Of a DNA stretch of 64,000 bases, positions 42,407-50,442 are shown one piece after another; the first letter of the stretch is position 1, and each line of letters opens with the position of its first letter. The position numbers and the translations under genes were made by a program. The notes under the pieces are model-generated. The model did no database searches. It had not been told where the DNA came from and worked only from the letters and a program-made list of their open reading frames with translations. The stretch spans positions 62,001 through 126,000 of the forward strand of contig NZ_QVQT02000003.1 in NCBI RefSeq assembly GCF_003428625.2, given 5' to 3'. The stretch is from Paracidobacterium acidisoli (GTDB lineage Bacteria > Acidobacteriota > Terriglobia > Terriglobales > Acidobacteriaceae).

Positions 42407-42534
42407 AGTAGAACTGCAACTTCCGATCTCCAACAAAGTGTACATCTGAACAGACCGGTATACAAGCCTGTTTTTGCTTTTGCAACGTATAAAGGCGGTA
42501 TACTTTTATCACTTCCGCAGTTTCAGCTGCGATT

Positions 42535-42759
42535 ATGGCTGCCAATCCCATCGAAATACCGCATCCCCCTGAAAAGCCTTCGTCTGCCGATGCTGCACCG
42601 GGACATGTGGTGTGTACGGCCCTGCTGTTTGCGGCTACAGCTGCGCTTGGCGGTATTGCCGTCGCATTATGGCACCGCAGAACATTGGCGCAACTGCGGA
42701 AAGAGACAGGAACCAACCCCGAAATCTTTCCTGCAGAAGAAGACGCCGACGAGCAGTAA
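42535..42759 (+). CDS. Small single-pass membrane protein, hypothetical
   Basis: A 74-residue frame with a proline-rich N-terminus, one hydrophobic helix (about 25-45; VVCTALLFAATAALGGIAVALW) and a charged tail ending EEDADEQ. A TATACT element ends 30 bases upstream. No convincing ribosome binding site is present, so it may be spurious, but the composition is protein-like. Confidence 0.45.
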   Translation: MAANPIEIPHPPEKPSSADAAPGHVVCTALLFAATAALGGIAVALWHRRTLAQLRKETGTNPEIFPAEEDADEQ

Positions 42760-42818
42760 AAGTTGCGGAAGGCTGCTTCCCTGAGTGTTCATCCTGGAAC
42801 TTAAAGCCAGAAAAATCT

Positions 42819-43100
42819 TTAGCTTAGCAACGCATCAACAGAGGCAGCGAGGTCAAAATCGCGTTGCGTCAGGCCGCCGGCGTCATGGGTAGAGAGTGCG
42901 AGGCGCACTTTGTTGTAGCGGATGTCGATATCGGGGTGGTGGCCGGCGGCTTCGGCCTTCTCGGCGACCTGATTAACAAACTCCATGGCCTGAATGAAGT
43001 TGCCGAAAGTGAACAGGCGGACGATCTGTTCGCCCTGGCGTTGCCATCCGGAGGTGGACTGGAGTCGTTCGGAGATTTCAGATTCATTCATCAGCGGCAT
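42819..43100 (-). CDS. 4a-hydroxytetrahydrobiopterin dehydratase (pterin carbinolamine dehydratase)
   Basis: A 93-residue member of the PCD/DCoH family, which removes water from 4a-hydroxy-tetrahydropterin during recycling of the cofactor of aromatic amino acid hydroxylases. The signature is complete: EKAEAAGHHPDIDIRYNKVRL with the paired His, and the end GGLTQRDFDLAASVD. GGGAGA precedes the ATG by eight bases. No phenylalanine hydroxylase is in the window. Confidence 0.93.
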   Translation of the reverse strand: MPLMNESEISERLQSTSGWQRQGEQIVRLFTFGNFIQAMEFVNQVAEKAEAAGHHPDIDIRYNKVRLALSTHDAGGLTQRDFDLAASVDALLS

Positions 43101-43118
43101 GGCGGGTTCTCCCAGGGT

Positions 43119-44228
43119 TCACAACCTGAATTCATCATTATCCCCGCTGGTGAACGAAAGTGGGGAGAAACGCGCGTGCTGGCTGATTTCTGAGCGCAGA
43201 TCCTCCCAGAGCTGATCGGGGAGCTGGACATATACGTTGACGACGCGTGGGTCGAACTGGGTGCCGGAGCATCGGATGATCTCGCGTTTGGCGGCCTCAA
43301 AGGTGCTGGCGCGGCGGTAGGGTCGGTCCGATGTGATGGCGTCGAGGGTATCGGCCACGGCGAAGATGCGGGCACCGAGAGGGATCTGTTCGTCCCTGAG
43401 GCCACGGGGATAGCCGCTGCCGTCGAAGTGCTCCTGGTGGCTGTATACGATTTCGGCAGCTTCGCGAAGGAAGGGAATCTTGCGCAGCATCTGATAGCCG
43501 CGTGCGCAGTGTTCGCGCATGACGGTCTGCTCATTGAGATCGAGTTTGCCGGGCTTGAGCAGGATAGCGTCGGGGATGGCCATTTTTCCTATGTCGTGGA
43601 GGAAGGCCCCGCGGGCAACCGTGCGCATCTGCGCGGAATCGACGCCCATATGACGGGCGAGAGCGATGGTATAGGCTGTGACGCGCTTGGAGTGGCCTTC
43701 GGTCTCGGCGTCCTTGAGATCGAGAGCGTCGCCGAGGGCTTCGAGGGTGATGTCGTAGGAGCGCTCGAGATCGGTCATGGTCTGCCGCAGCATTTCTGTG
43801 CGGGCCGAGACGAGCTGCTCGAGGTTCTGCCGGTACATGGCATTCTGCTGGACGAGTCTGCGGTAGTCGAGGGCGCGCCGCACCGTGGCCAGCAACTGTT
43901 CCTTTTCAAACGGCTTGAGGAGGTAGTCGTAGGCCCCTTTCCGCATTGCCGTGATGGCAATGCCGATGTCATGAATGGCGGTGACGAGAACCATCGGGGT
44001 GTCAGGATGGATCTGACGCATGCGCTCGAGCAGACCTATGCCGTCGAGGCCATTCATCATGATGTCGGAGAGGACCAGGTCGTAAGGGGGGTCCTTTTCC
44101 AGATGTGCGACGGCTTCCAGTCCGTTAGAGACCAGAACAGGGGAGTAATTCGATTTTTCCAGCATGGCGGCTATGACGGTCCTGACATAAGGCTCGTCAT
44201 CGACAACCAAGATGCGTTCGGACGCCAT
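43119..44228 (-). CDS. Response regulator with HD-GYP output domain
   Basis: A 369-residue two-domain regulator. Residues 1-120 are a receiver domain with the acidic pair in LVVDDEPYV, the phosphorylated Asp in LVLSDIMMNG (near 55), Thr in LVTAIHD and Lys in LLKPFEKE. A coiled-coil linker (about 125-165) leads to an HD-GYP domain with TEGHSKRVTAYT, HDIGKMAIPD near 213 and HQEHFDGSGYPRGL near 277. HD-GYP proteins degrade cyclic di-GMP, so phosphorylation probably tunes that activity. No histidine kinase is adjacent. The PCD gene follows 18 bases later on the same strand. Confidence 0.94.
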   Translation of the reverse strand: MASERILVVDDEPYVRTVIAAMLEKSNYSPVLVSNGLEAVAHLEKDPPYDLVLSDIMMNGLDGIGLLERMRQIHPDTPMVLVTAIHDIGIAITAMRKGAYDYLLKPFEKEQLLATVRRALDYRRLVQQNAMYRQNLEQLVSARTEMLRQTMTDLERSYDITLEALGDALDLKDAETEGHSKRVTAYTIALARHMGVDSAQMRTVARGAFLHDIGKMAIPDAILLKPGKLDLNEQTVMREHCARGYQMLRKIPFLREAAEIVYSHQEHFDGSGYPRGLRDEQIPLGARIFAVADTLDAITSDRPYRRASTFEAAKREIIRCSGTQFDPRVVNVYVQLPDQLWEDLRSEISQHARFSPLSFTSGDNDEFRL

Positions 44229-44552
44229 TTGCCTCCAGGGGACAGGAAACGCGCCTGGTTCAGGAGTGAAACTCTCCCGTCGCGGGAGTGAAATGCTCCC
44301 ATCATAGCCCGGGAGTGACCGACTGTGCTGGTCAGCGGTTTACAGAATCACCCAATATCAAAACTTTATTTTTGCTGCTGCCATCCATTGCCGTTCTGCG
44401 CCAGGCGGCAGAATGCGCAACATTTCCAACAATATTTCAAACGAAGGACGAAATCCAACATCGCCCGAACAGAAAGCATCCAACAAAAATGTTTACGACA
44501 GTGATTATGTTGCTGTACAAGGCTACAAGGTAGCCTGAAGAGTACTTTCGTA
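44229..44552. other. Divergent intergenic region
   Basis: About 320 bases between the leftward HD-GYP gene and the rightward sigma-like gene. It is AT-rich in its right half. Apart from the hairpin at 44520-44536 I see no clear element or coding frame. Confidence 0.5.
44520..44536 (+). repeat. Short perfect hairpin in the leader of the sigma-like gene
   Basis: AGGCTAC-AAG-GTAGCCT forms a seven-base stem with a three-base loop, ending 16 bases before the ATG at 44553. It may affect translation of the gene. Confidence 0.5.
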
Positions 44553-45134
44553 ATGTATGGTATAGAGTCAACGCAAGAGGTGATCTTGTTCGAATTTGAA
44601 AAGCAGTTCCCGGCAGAAGCAACCTCGAAAATCGTGGCTACACAGGGTGCGAAGAGGTCACTGGAACAACGTCAGAGGGATATATACGAAAGCCACCGGC
44701 ACAGGGTGTTTTCGCTGGCGTTTTATATGACCGGTAATGAGATCGAAGCCGAATCGATTCTGACGGAAACCTTTGTGGCTGCGTTTCAGACTGATCCTGA
44801 GCCGGACTGCGGCATGGTGGATCGAGCGCTGATGGAACGGCTGCGCGAACGATATTCACTGAGTGATGGGCAGAGCTGGGCCATGCCGGCTATCTCGGAC
44901 GAGGGAGTGAGCCGGAATGTTCGCCGTACCGAGCTGGAAGAGGCGATTCAGGAGCTGCCCGATACCGAACGTCTGATTTTTCTGTTACGTGATGTGGAGT
45001 GCTACTCGCCCTCTGCCATTGCAGAACTGCTGAAACTCTCAGAGACGAATGTGCGGCGCGCATTGATGGCAGCACGCATCCGGCTGCGCCAGCAGCTGGC
45101 AACGGCCCCCATGCCCTGCCGAGAGGCAGCCTGA
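44553..45134 (+). CDS. Sigma-70 family (ECF-like) protein
   Basis: A 193-residue protein. Region 2-like sequence DIYESHRHRVFSLAFYMTGNEIEAE with ILTETFVAAFQ lies at about 43-85. Region 4-like sequence with LEEAIQELPDTERLIFLLRDVE and YSPSAIAELLKLSETNVRRALMAARIRL lies at about 128-185. Region 2 lacks the usual DAEDxxQE acidic run, so it is a divergent member. No anti-sigma gene is adjacent; the next gene is convergent glmU. A start a little downstream is possible. Confidence 0.85.
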   Translation: MYGIESTQEVILFEFEKQFPAEATSKIVATQGAKRSLEQRQRDIYESHRHRVFSLAFYMTGNEIEAESILTETFVAAFQTDPEPDCGMVDRALMERLRERYSLSDGQSWAMPAISDEGVSRNVRRTELEEAIQELPDTERLIFLLRDVECYSPSAIAELLKLSETNVRRALMAARIRLRQQLATAPMPCREAA

Positions 45135-45239
45135 TTTCATCTTTGATTGTTGGAAGGTGTTAGCTTTATCTCAGATGCTGCGGCTGTAGCCTTACACTGC
45201 TGCTAATTCTGTAAAGCCTGTCTCACAATCATTAGACAA

Positions 45240-46634
45240 TCACGACTGGCCTTTATCGCGGCCTCGGCGGTTTTTGGCCCAGTGAGGCTTGGTGGTCTGG
45301 CGAGAGCGGCCGAGAGCGAGGGCGTCAGCAGGAACATTTTCCGTGATGCACGAGCCGGCGGCGACATAAGCTCCTTCGCCAATGACCAGGGGGGCAACGA
45401 GAGTGGAGTTGCTGCCGATGAAGACGCCATCCTGAATGATTGTGGGATGCTTGTGGACCCCGTCGTAATTGCAGGTGATGGTTCCCGCGCCGATGTTGGT
45501 TCCGTTGCCGATCTCCGCATCGCCCAGATAAGCGAGGTGGTTGGCCTTTGCTCCGGTGCCGAGACGGGCTTTCTTGGTTTCGACAAAATTGCCGACATGA
45601 GCCGATTCGCCGATGTGAGAGCCGGGACGGATGTGTGCAAAGGGCCCGATGCGCGCGCCTTTTTCAATCTTCGATTCGCTGATGACGCAGGAATTGCGGA
45701 CGATGATTCCGTCGCCGAGAGTGGCGCTTTCCAGAACCGAGCCGGAGCGTATACGGCAGTCGCTGCCGACCTTTGTTTCGCCGAGGAGCTGCACAAAGGG
45801 CTCGATGATCGTGTCCGGGCCGACCTCGACGTTTACGTCGATGATGACAGTGTCGGGACGGAAGATCGTGACGCCCTGTGACATGAGCCGCCGGGCGGCA
45901 GTGAGACGCATTTCACGATCGAGATCCATCATCTCGGCAATAGTGTTGGCGCCAAGAACCTCGATGGGATCGGACGCTTCGATCGCAACCACGCGCTCGC
46001 CGGCCGCGGAAAGGATGCCGGCCATGTCGGTGAGGTAGAGCTCGTGGTGCGCATTGTCGTCGTGGAGGCTGCCGATGTGCTGGTAGAGCGTATCGCGACG
46101 AAAGGCATAAATACCGGAGTTGATTTCGGGCTCCTGCTGCTGGGCCGGCGTGAGAGCCTTTTGCTCGACGATAACGGAGACCTCAGGTGACTTTGGCGAC
46201 CTGCGCACCACGCGGCCATACCCGGTTGGATCGGCGGGCGCAGCGGTCAGGATGGTCATAGCGGCGCGTTCAGAGAGGTGAAAGTCACGAAGGCGAGCGA
46301 TTGTCTCGGGCCGGAGCAATGGAACATCTCCGGAGAGGACGAGCAGGTGCTCGTAGTCACGGGTGGCGGCTTCGGCGCACTGAATGGCATGGCCTGTACC
46401 GCGCTGTTCGGTCTGCTGCACAAACTGAACGTGAGTGTTGCTGACTGCAGCTTCCACCTGAGCCGCCTGATGCCCAACGACGACGTGGATGTCCTGGGGT
46501 GTAACGATCTGCGCCGCTGCAGCGATAACGTGGCTGAGCAGCGGACGTCCGCCGATTTCATGAAGTACCTTGGCGCGCTTCGACTTCAGCCGCGTGCCTT
46601 TGCCCGCCGCCATGATGAGGATTCCGAGACGCAT
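45240..46634 (-). CDS. glmU: Bifunctional UDP-N-acetylglucosamine pyrophosphorylase / glucosamine-1-phosphate N-acetyltransferase
   Basis: Makes UDP-N-acetylglucosamine for peptidoglycan and lipopolysaccharide in two steps. The 464-residue length is typical. The N-terminal uridylyltransferase half has ILIMAAGKGTRLKSKRAKVLHEI, the QTEQRGTGHAIQCAE loop and LSGDVPLL. The C-terminal half is a left-handed beta-helix of hexapeptide repeats with HIRPGSHIGESAHVGNFVETKKA, HLAYLGDAEIG, GAGTITCNYDG and GSNSTLVAP. The RSRQTTKPHWAKNRR tail is also usual. No ribosome binding site is evident before the ATG at 46634. Confidence 0.98.
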   Translation of the reverse strand: MRLGILIMAAGKGTRLKSKRAKVLHEIGGRPLLSHVIAAAAQIVTPQDIHVVVGHQAAQVEAAVSNTHVQFVQQTEQRGTGHAIQCAEAATRDYEHLLVLSGDVPLLRPETIARLRDFHLSERAAMTILTAAPADPTGYGRVVRRSPKSPEVSVIVEQKALTPAQQQEPEINSGIYAFRRDTLYQHIGSLHDDNAHHELYLTDMAGILSAAGERVVAIEASDPIEVLGANTIAEMMDLDREMRLTAARRLMSQGVTIFRPDTVIIDVNVEVGPDTIIEPFVQLLGETKVGSDCRIRSGSVLESATLGDGIIVRNSCVISESKIEKGARIGPFAHIRPGSHIGESAHVGNFVETKKARLGTGAKANHLAYLGDAEIGNGTNIGAGTITCNYDGVHKHPTIIQDGVFIGSNSTLVAPLVIGEGAYVAAGSCITENVPADALALGRSRQTTKPHWAKNRRGRDKGQS

Positions 46635-46745
46635 ATGTACAGGGTATAGGGAAAACGGACATGGAGAGCGGGGAAGAGGGAGAGCGGAGTCACCCGATAT
46701 CCTGCTGTCGTCCGGCGCCTCGACTCTGCTGCGGCTTTGGCTTTG

Positions 46746-47189
46746 CTATGGCTTCGGCCGTTTGCGCGGCAGCAGACGCGGCCAGCCCATGAGATCTGTC
46801 GTCAGGCCGAAGAAACCCAAAGCCAGCGGAAAGGCGAAGGCCAGAGAATTGGCGATGTAGCTGATATCGCCCCCGGGGACGGTGGAGAGCTGATGCCACG
46901 TGGCGACGATGCCGGCTGCGGTCACGATACCGGCGACGACAAGCCAGAGTGAGGCCACGCGGCGATGCCAGAAGGCGAGGGTGCTGGCGGGGAAGACGGA
47001 GAGCGCGCAGACCAGCAGCGCAAAGACCTCCGGGCGGGGCAGGTTCCCGCCCGCGGCAGCGATGGTGACGGGCATAGAAGTGAGGTTCCATGTGCCCCAG
47101 AGAAGACCGATGGAGAAGGCGAAGCGTCCCCAGAAGACCCGGAGGGTTTCCTGTTCTTCTCTGGTGCTGTTCTGTGGCGTGGAGTTCAC
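46746..47189 (-). CDS. Small polytopic membrane protein, unknown
   Basis: A 147-residue protein with a charged N-terminus and about four hydrophobic helices (roughly 23-45, 54-72, 80-100, 108-130) and a basic end (PRLLPRKRPKP). The GTG start overlaps the stop of the upstream M16 gene (GTGA), so it is the last gene of the M16 operon. I do not recognise a family. Confidence 0.72.
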   Translation of the reverse strand: MNSTPQNSTREEQETLRVFWGRFAFSIGLLWGTWNLTSMPVTIAAAGGNLPRPEVFALLVCALSVFPASTLAFWHRRVASLWLVVAGIVTAAGIVATWHQLSTVPGGDISYIANSLAFAFPLALGFFGLTTDLMGWPRLLPRKRPKP

Positions 47190-48733
47190 TGATCCGGCCC
47201 GCCCATCATCTGCTGCCGCATGGCGGCAGGCATAGGAATCGTGATATCGATCGGATGATCCGGACCAAGGTTCAGCGAGGTGAGCGGTGGATTTCCAAAG
47301 CCTGTCTGGTTCCCGACAACCAGCACGGCAAGCTTCGACGGCTCGATGTACTTCTTTGCGACACGCTCCACATCGGCGACTGTGACTTTTTCAAGAGCAT
47401 CGCGGTACCGCTCAAGGAAATCGGGCGGGTAGTGATAGAACTCGAGGGTGACAGCCTGGCTGAGAACCTTTTCCTTCGTGTCGTAGCGGAAGATGAAGGA
47501 GTTGAGCAGCTGATCTTTCGCGATGCGAACCTCATCTTCGGTGAACGGCTCCGTGCGAAGCTCATCGATGTCCTTCAGCATCTCCTTCGTCGCGGCGACT
47601 GTGCTTTCGCTTTTAGTGGCAGCGGTGGTGTAGAAGAGGCCGGGGTGATCGTAGGCTGCACTGTAGCCTCCGCTGACACCGTAGGCGAGGCCGAGCTTGG
47701 TACGGACGTCCTGAAAGAGGCGTGAGCCGAAGCCCCCGGAGAAGACCTCGTTCATGACCGCGAGCGCATAGAAATCCGGGTTATCGCGGCGGGTACCGAC
47801 GCCGACGATCCAGATATTGCTCTGGTTCACATCCTGCTTGTTGACGACGTAGACGCCTGGAGTGGGACCAGGTACCGGGATGTCGGGATCTTTCCAGGCA
47901 GGACCGCGGGGCATGGTCTCAAAGGTATCGCGGAGAGTCTTCTCCATGGCCGCGGAGTCGAAGTCACCGGAGACGGCCACGACGATGTTATTGGGATGGA
48001 CGGTTTTGTCATGCCACGCCTGCAGATCGGCGAGAGTGACCGACATGACGGTAGCGATCTCAGGCTGGCGGGCGTAGGGACTATCGGCCCCATAGACGAG
48101 TTTGGCCGCTTCACGCGAAGCGATACCGCTCGCATCATCGTTACGGCGAACAATGCCGGCAATGTCCTGCTGTTTGGCGAGAGCGAGCTTCTGCCGGTTG
48201 AAGGCGGGGTGCTCGAGCAGATCGACAGCGATATGGAAGACCTGGTCTTCGTCCTGTTTGAGGCAGGACCAGGAGACGGAAGTGGAGTTGTCATCGCCTC
48301 CGGTTTCTACTTTGGCCGCCTTCGATTCGAGCAGGTCGTCGAGCACGTCACCGTTCTGCGTTGTGGTGCCGCTGGTGCGCCAGGCCTGGGAGTAGAGATC
48401 GATGAGGCCGATTTTGCTCGCGGGCTCCGAGCGGGAGCCGCCGCGAATTTCGAGGGTGCCGTTGATGAAGGGCAGCTCGTGATCCTCTTCCAGCAGGATG
48501 ACCATGCCGTTTTTCAGCTCGATGCGCTTCGGCTGGCCGGGATGAAAGGGGTGCAGAGGAGGGATCTGAAGCTTCTCCCAGGCGCCGGGATTTTTTTCGG
48601 CGCGGGCATCAGGAGGAATGACAGGAGTCGTGCTCTGCTCCTGGCTGGAAATCTGCGCACAGGCAGGAAGCAGAGCCGCGGTAAACAGTGCGAGAGCACC
48701 GAAGGAGTAAGTCACTCGACGCATCATCTTCAC
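47186..48733 (-). CDS. M16-family peptidase-like subunit without the zinc motif
   Basis: A 515-residue exported protein (signal peptide ending PACAQ). It has the two-lobed M16 architecture: first lobe from about 65 (RIELKNGMVILLEEDHELPF), second lobe about 285 onward, with SGGFGSRLFQDVRTKLGLAYG, the R/Y-type substrate motif of M16B partners. At the position of HxxEH the sequence reads DLYSQAW, so no zinc can bind. It is the likely non-catalytic partner of the subunit at 48730, with which it overlaps by ATGA. Confidence 0.88.
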   Translation of the reverse strand: MKMMRRVTYSFGALALFTAALLPACAQISSQEQSTTPVIPPDARAEKNPGAWEKLQIPPLHPFHPGQPKRIELKNGMVILLEEDHELPFINGTLEIRGGSRSEPASKIGLIDLYSQAWRTSGTTTQNGDVLDDLLESKAAKVETGGDDNSTSVSWSCLKQDEDQVFHIAVDLLEHPAFNRQKLALAKQQDIAGIVRRNDDASGIASREAAKLVYGADSPYARQPEIATVMSVTLADLQAWHDKTVHPNNIVVAVSGDFDSAAMEKTLRDTFETMPRGPAWKDPDIPVPGPTPGVYVVNKQDVNQSNIWIVGVGTRRDNPDFYALAVMNEVFSGGFGSRLFQDVRTKLGLAYGVSGGYSAAYDHPGLFYTTAATKSESTVAATKEMLKDIDELRTEPFTEDEVRIAKDQLLNSFIFRYDTKEKVLSQAVTLEFYHYPPDFLERYRDALEKVTVADVERVAKKYIEPSKLAVLVVGNQTGFGNPPLTSLNLGPDHPIDITIPMPAAMRQQMMGGPDQ

Positions 48734-50301
48734 TTCGCACCTCCTGCAGGGGCTGCCGCTGGCCGGGCTTCGGCCTGCGAAGGGGCGTTGTAATCCACCT
48801 CCGCCCAGGTGCGGTTGGTATCGGTGAAGGTCTTATTGGCCACGCGGCGAATGTCTTCTTTGGTCACAGCGTCGATTTGTTTGAGCTGGTTGAAGAGCTC
48901 GCGCCAGTCGCCGTAGCGGAGCTGGTTAATGGCAAGCTCCTCGGCGAGACCCTGATTGTCGCCAAGGCTGCGCAGAATGTCGGCGCGGGCGCGGGTCTTG
49001 AACATAGCCAGTTCATCGTCGGTGACGTCGGTGGTTTTCAGTCGGTTGATCTCCTTGTGAAGGGCAGCGCGCATCTCCGCAGGGGTGTGGCCGGGGTTGG
49101 GCACGACGAAAAAGGCGAAGAGACCGGGATATTTCTCGCCGGGAAATCCGCTGAAGCCTTCGGCCTCGGCAGCAATCTGCTGGTCGCGGACGAGGCTGCG
49201 ATAAAGGCGTGAGGTACGGCCGTTGGAGAAGATGTCCTGAATGGCCTCATAAACGGCGTCATCAGGATCGCGGTAATCGGGGCGATGGTAGCCCTCAAGG
49301 TAAAGCGGTTGGGAGGCGTCTTTGATGATGACCTGCCGCTCGGCGGTCTGTGGCGGCTCGATGGTAGTGATTGGCTCAGGCGATGGGCCGGAGGGGATCG
49401 CGCCGAAGTACTTTTCCAGAACAGGCAGAGCCTGGGTGGTGTCGACGTCGCCGACGACGGCAATGACGATGTTGGAGGGTACGTAATACTTTCTGTGGAA
49501 GGCCATAGCCTCGGTGGCATTGACCTGGCTGATCTCGCTCTCCCACCCGACGCCGGGGCGGCGATAGGGATGCGCAATGTAGGCGACAGCGAGGAACTGT
49601 TCGACAAGCCGTCCTATGGGGCTGGAGTCGACGCGCATACGGCGCTCCTCCTGCACGACATTGCGCTCCCGATAGAACTGGCGGGGGACGGGATTCGCAA
49701 TGCGATCGCTTTCGAGATAGGCCCAGAGCTCGAGGCGATTGGAGGGCATGCTCCAGAAATACTGTGTGGCATCAAGGCTGGTTTCCGCGTTGAGGCCGGT
49801 TGCTCCGTTGGCTTCGGCGATTTGCGTGAACTCATTGGGGATGACAAATTTGTTTGCGGCCTGTTCAGCTGCATCAAACTGCGCCTTCAGCTCTTTGAGC
49901 TTCTGTTGATCCTGCTGAACACGCTTGCGGTATTCAGCGTCGTACGCGGTCCAGGCGTCCTCCAGCTTGTCGAGTGCGATCTTCTCGCCTGCGTAGTCCG
50001 TGGTGCCGATGTCTTTGGTGCCCTTAAAGGCGAGGTGTTCGAACATATGCGCCAGACCGGACTCACCACCCGGATCATTGGCGTCCCCCGCGTCGACGAT
50101 GGTGAAGTAGGAGAAGACGGGGGCTTCGGGCCGTTCGCAGATGAGCAGGGTGAGGCCGTTGGGCAGCTTCTTTACAGTCACGCGCTTTTCAAGGCCGGCC
50201 TGGTACTGCGCGAAGCCGGACAAAGGAGCAAGAAGGGCCAGGATGCAAAGAATAAGCAGCCACTGCGCAGGGGAGGGGGATTTCCGTATAGGAAATTTCA
50301 T
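48730..50301 (-). CDS. M16-family zinc metallopeptidase, catalytic subunit
   Basis: A 523-residue exported peptidase with a signal peptide or anchor (about 1-31). The inverted zinc motif HxxEH is present as HMFEHLAFKGT near residue 83, and the distal Glu lies in NAETSLDATQYFW. Between them a charged coiled coil (about 110-150; QQDQQKLKELKAQFD) is inserted. The C-terminal lobe has FSNGRTSRLYRSLVRDQQIA. Members cleave peptides in the periplasm, often as heterodimers with an inactive M16 partner, which is encoded next. Confidence 0.93.
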   Translation of the reverse strand: MKFPIRKSPSPAQWLLILCILALLAPLSGFAQYQAGLEKRVTVKKLPNGLTLLICERPEAPVFSYFTIVDAGDANDPGGESGLAHMFEHLAFKGTKDIGTTDYAGEKIALDKLEDAWTAYDAEYRKRVQQDQQKLKELKAQFDAAEQAANKFVIPNEFTQIAEANGATGLNAETSLDATQYFWSMPSNRLELWAYLESDRIANPVPRQFYRERNVVQEERRMRVDSSPIGRLVEQFLAVAYIAHPYRRPGVGWESEISQVNATEAMAFHRKYYVPSNIVIAVVGDVDTTQALPVLEKYFGAIPSGPSPEPITTIEPPQTAERQVIIKDASQPLYLEGYHRPDYRDPDDAVYEAIQDIFSNGRTSRLYRSLVRDQQIAAEAEGFSGFPGEKYPGLFAFFVVPNPGHTPAEMRAALHKEINRLKTTDVTDDELAMFKTRARADILRSLGDNQGLAEELAINQLRYGDWRELFNQLKQIDAVTKEDIRRVANKTFTDTNRTWAEVDYNAPSQAEARPAAAPAGGAK

Positions 50302-50330
50302 CGTCTGAATAGAAACTCCGTCTATGTTTG

Positions 50331-50359
50331 ACGCTAGACGGGTGTGAAAGTGGTGTCAA
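50331..50359 (-). promoter_or_regulatory. Promoter candidate of the M16 operon
   Basis: On the minus strand TTGACA is followed after 17 bases by TAGCGT. The -10 ends 30 bases before the start codon at 50301. Confidence 0.5.
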
Positions 50360-50386
50360 ACGAGGCAAAGACAGGCTGGTCCTGCG

Positions 50387-50415
50387 TTGACGCCGTCTCC
50401 CGCCTTCGTTATACG
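50387..50415 (+). promoter_or_regulatory. Promoter candidate of the beta-oxidation operon
   Basis: TTGACG, 17 bases, then TATACG on the plus strand. It ends 27 bases before the fadN start and lies inside the upstream extension of the open frame, which supports the start at 50443. Confidence 0.6.
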
Positions 50416-50442
50416 TTGCTGTTGGCTCAAGGAGCACAGCTC

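Larger units (their letters stand above)
42177..42534. other. AT-rich intergenic region with hairpins and repeated GGTATAC
   Basis: About 360 bases with no coding frame, markedly richer in A and T than the flanks. It holds a leftward terminator-like hairpin, an inverted repeat, and two copies of CGGTATAC 37 bases apart (42456 and 42496), the second part of a possible -10 element TATACT at 42499-42504 for the small gene at 42535. Confidence 0.5.
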
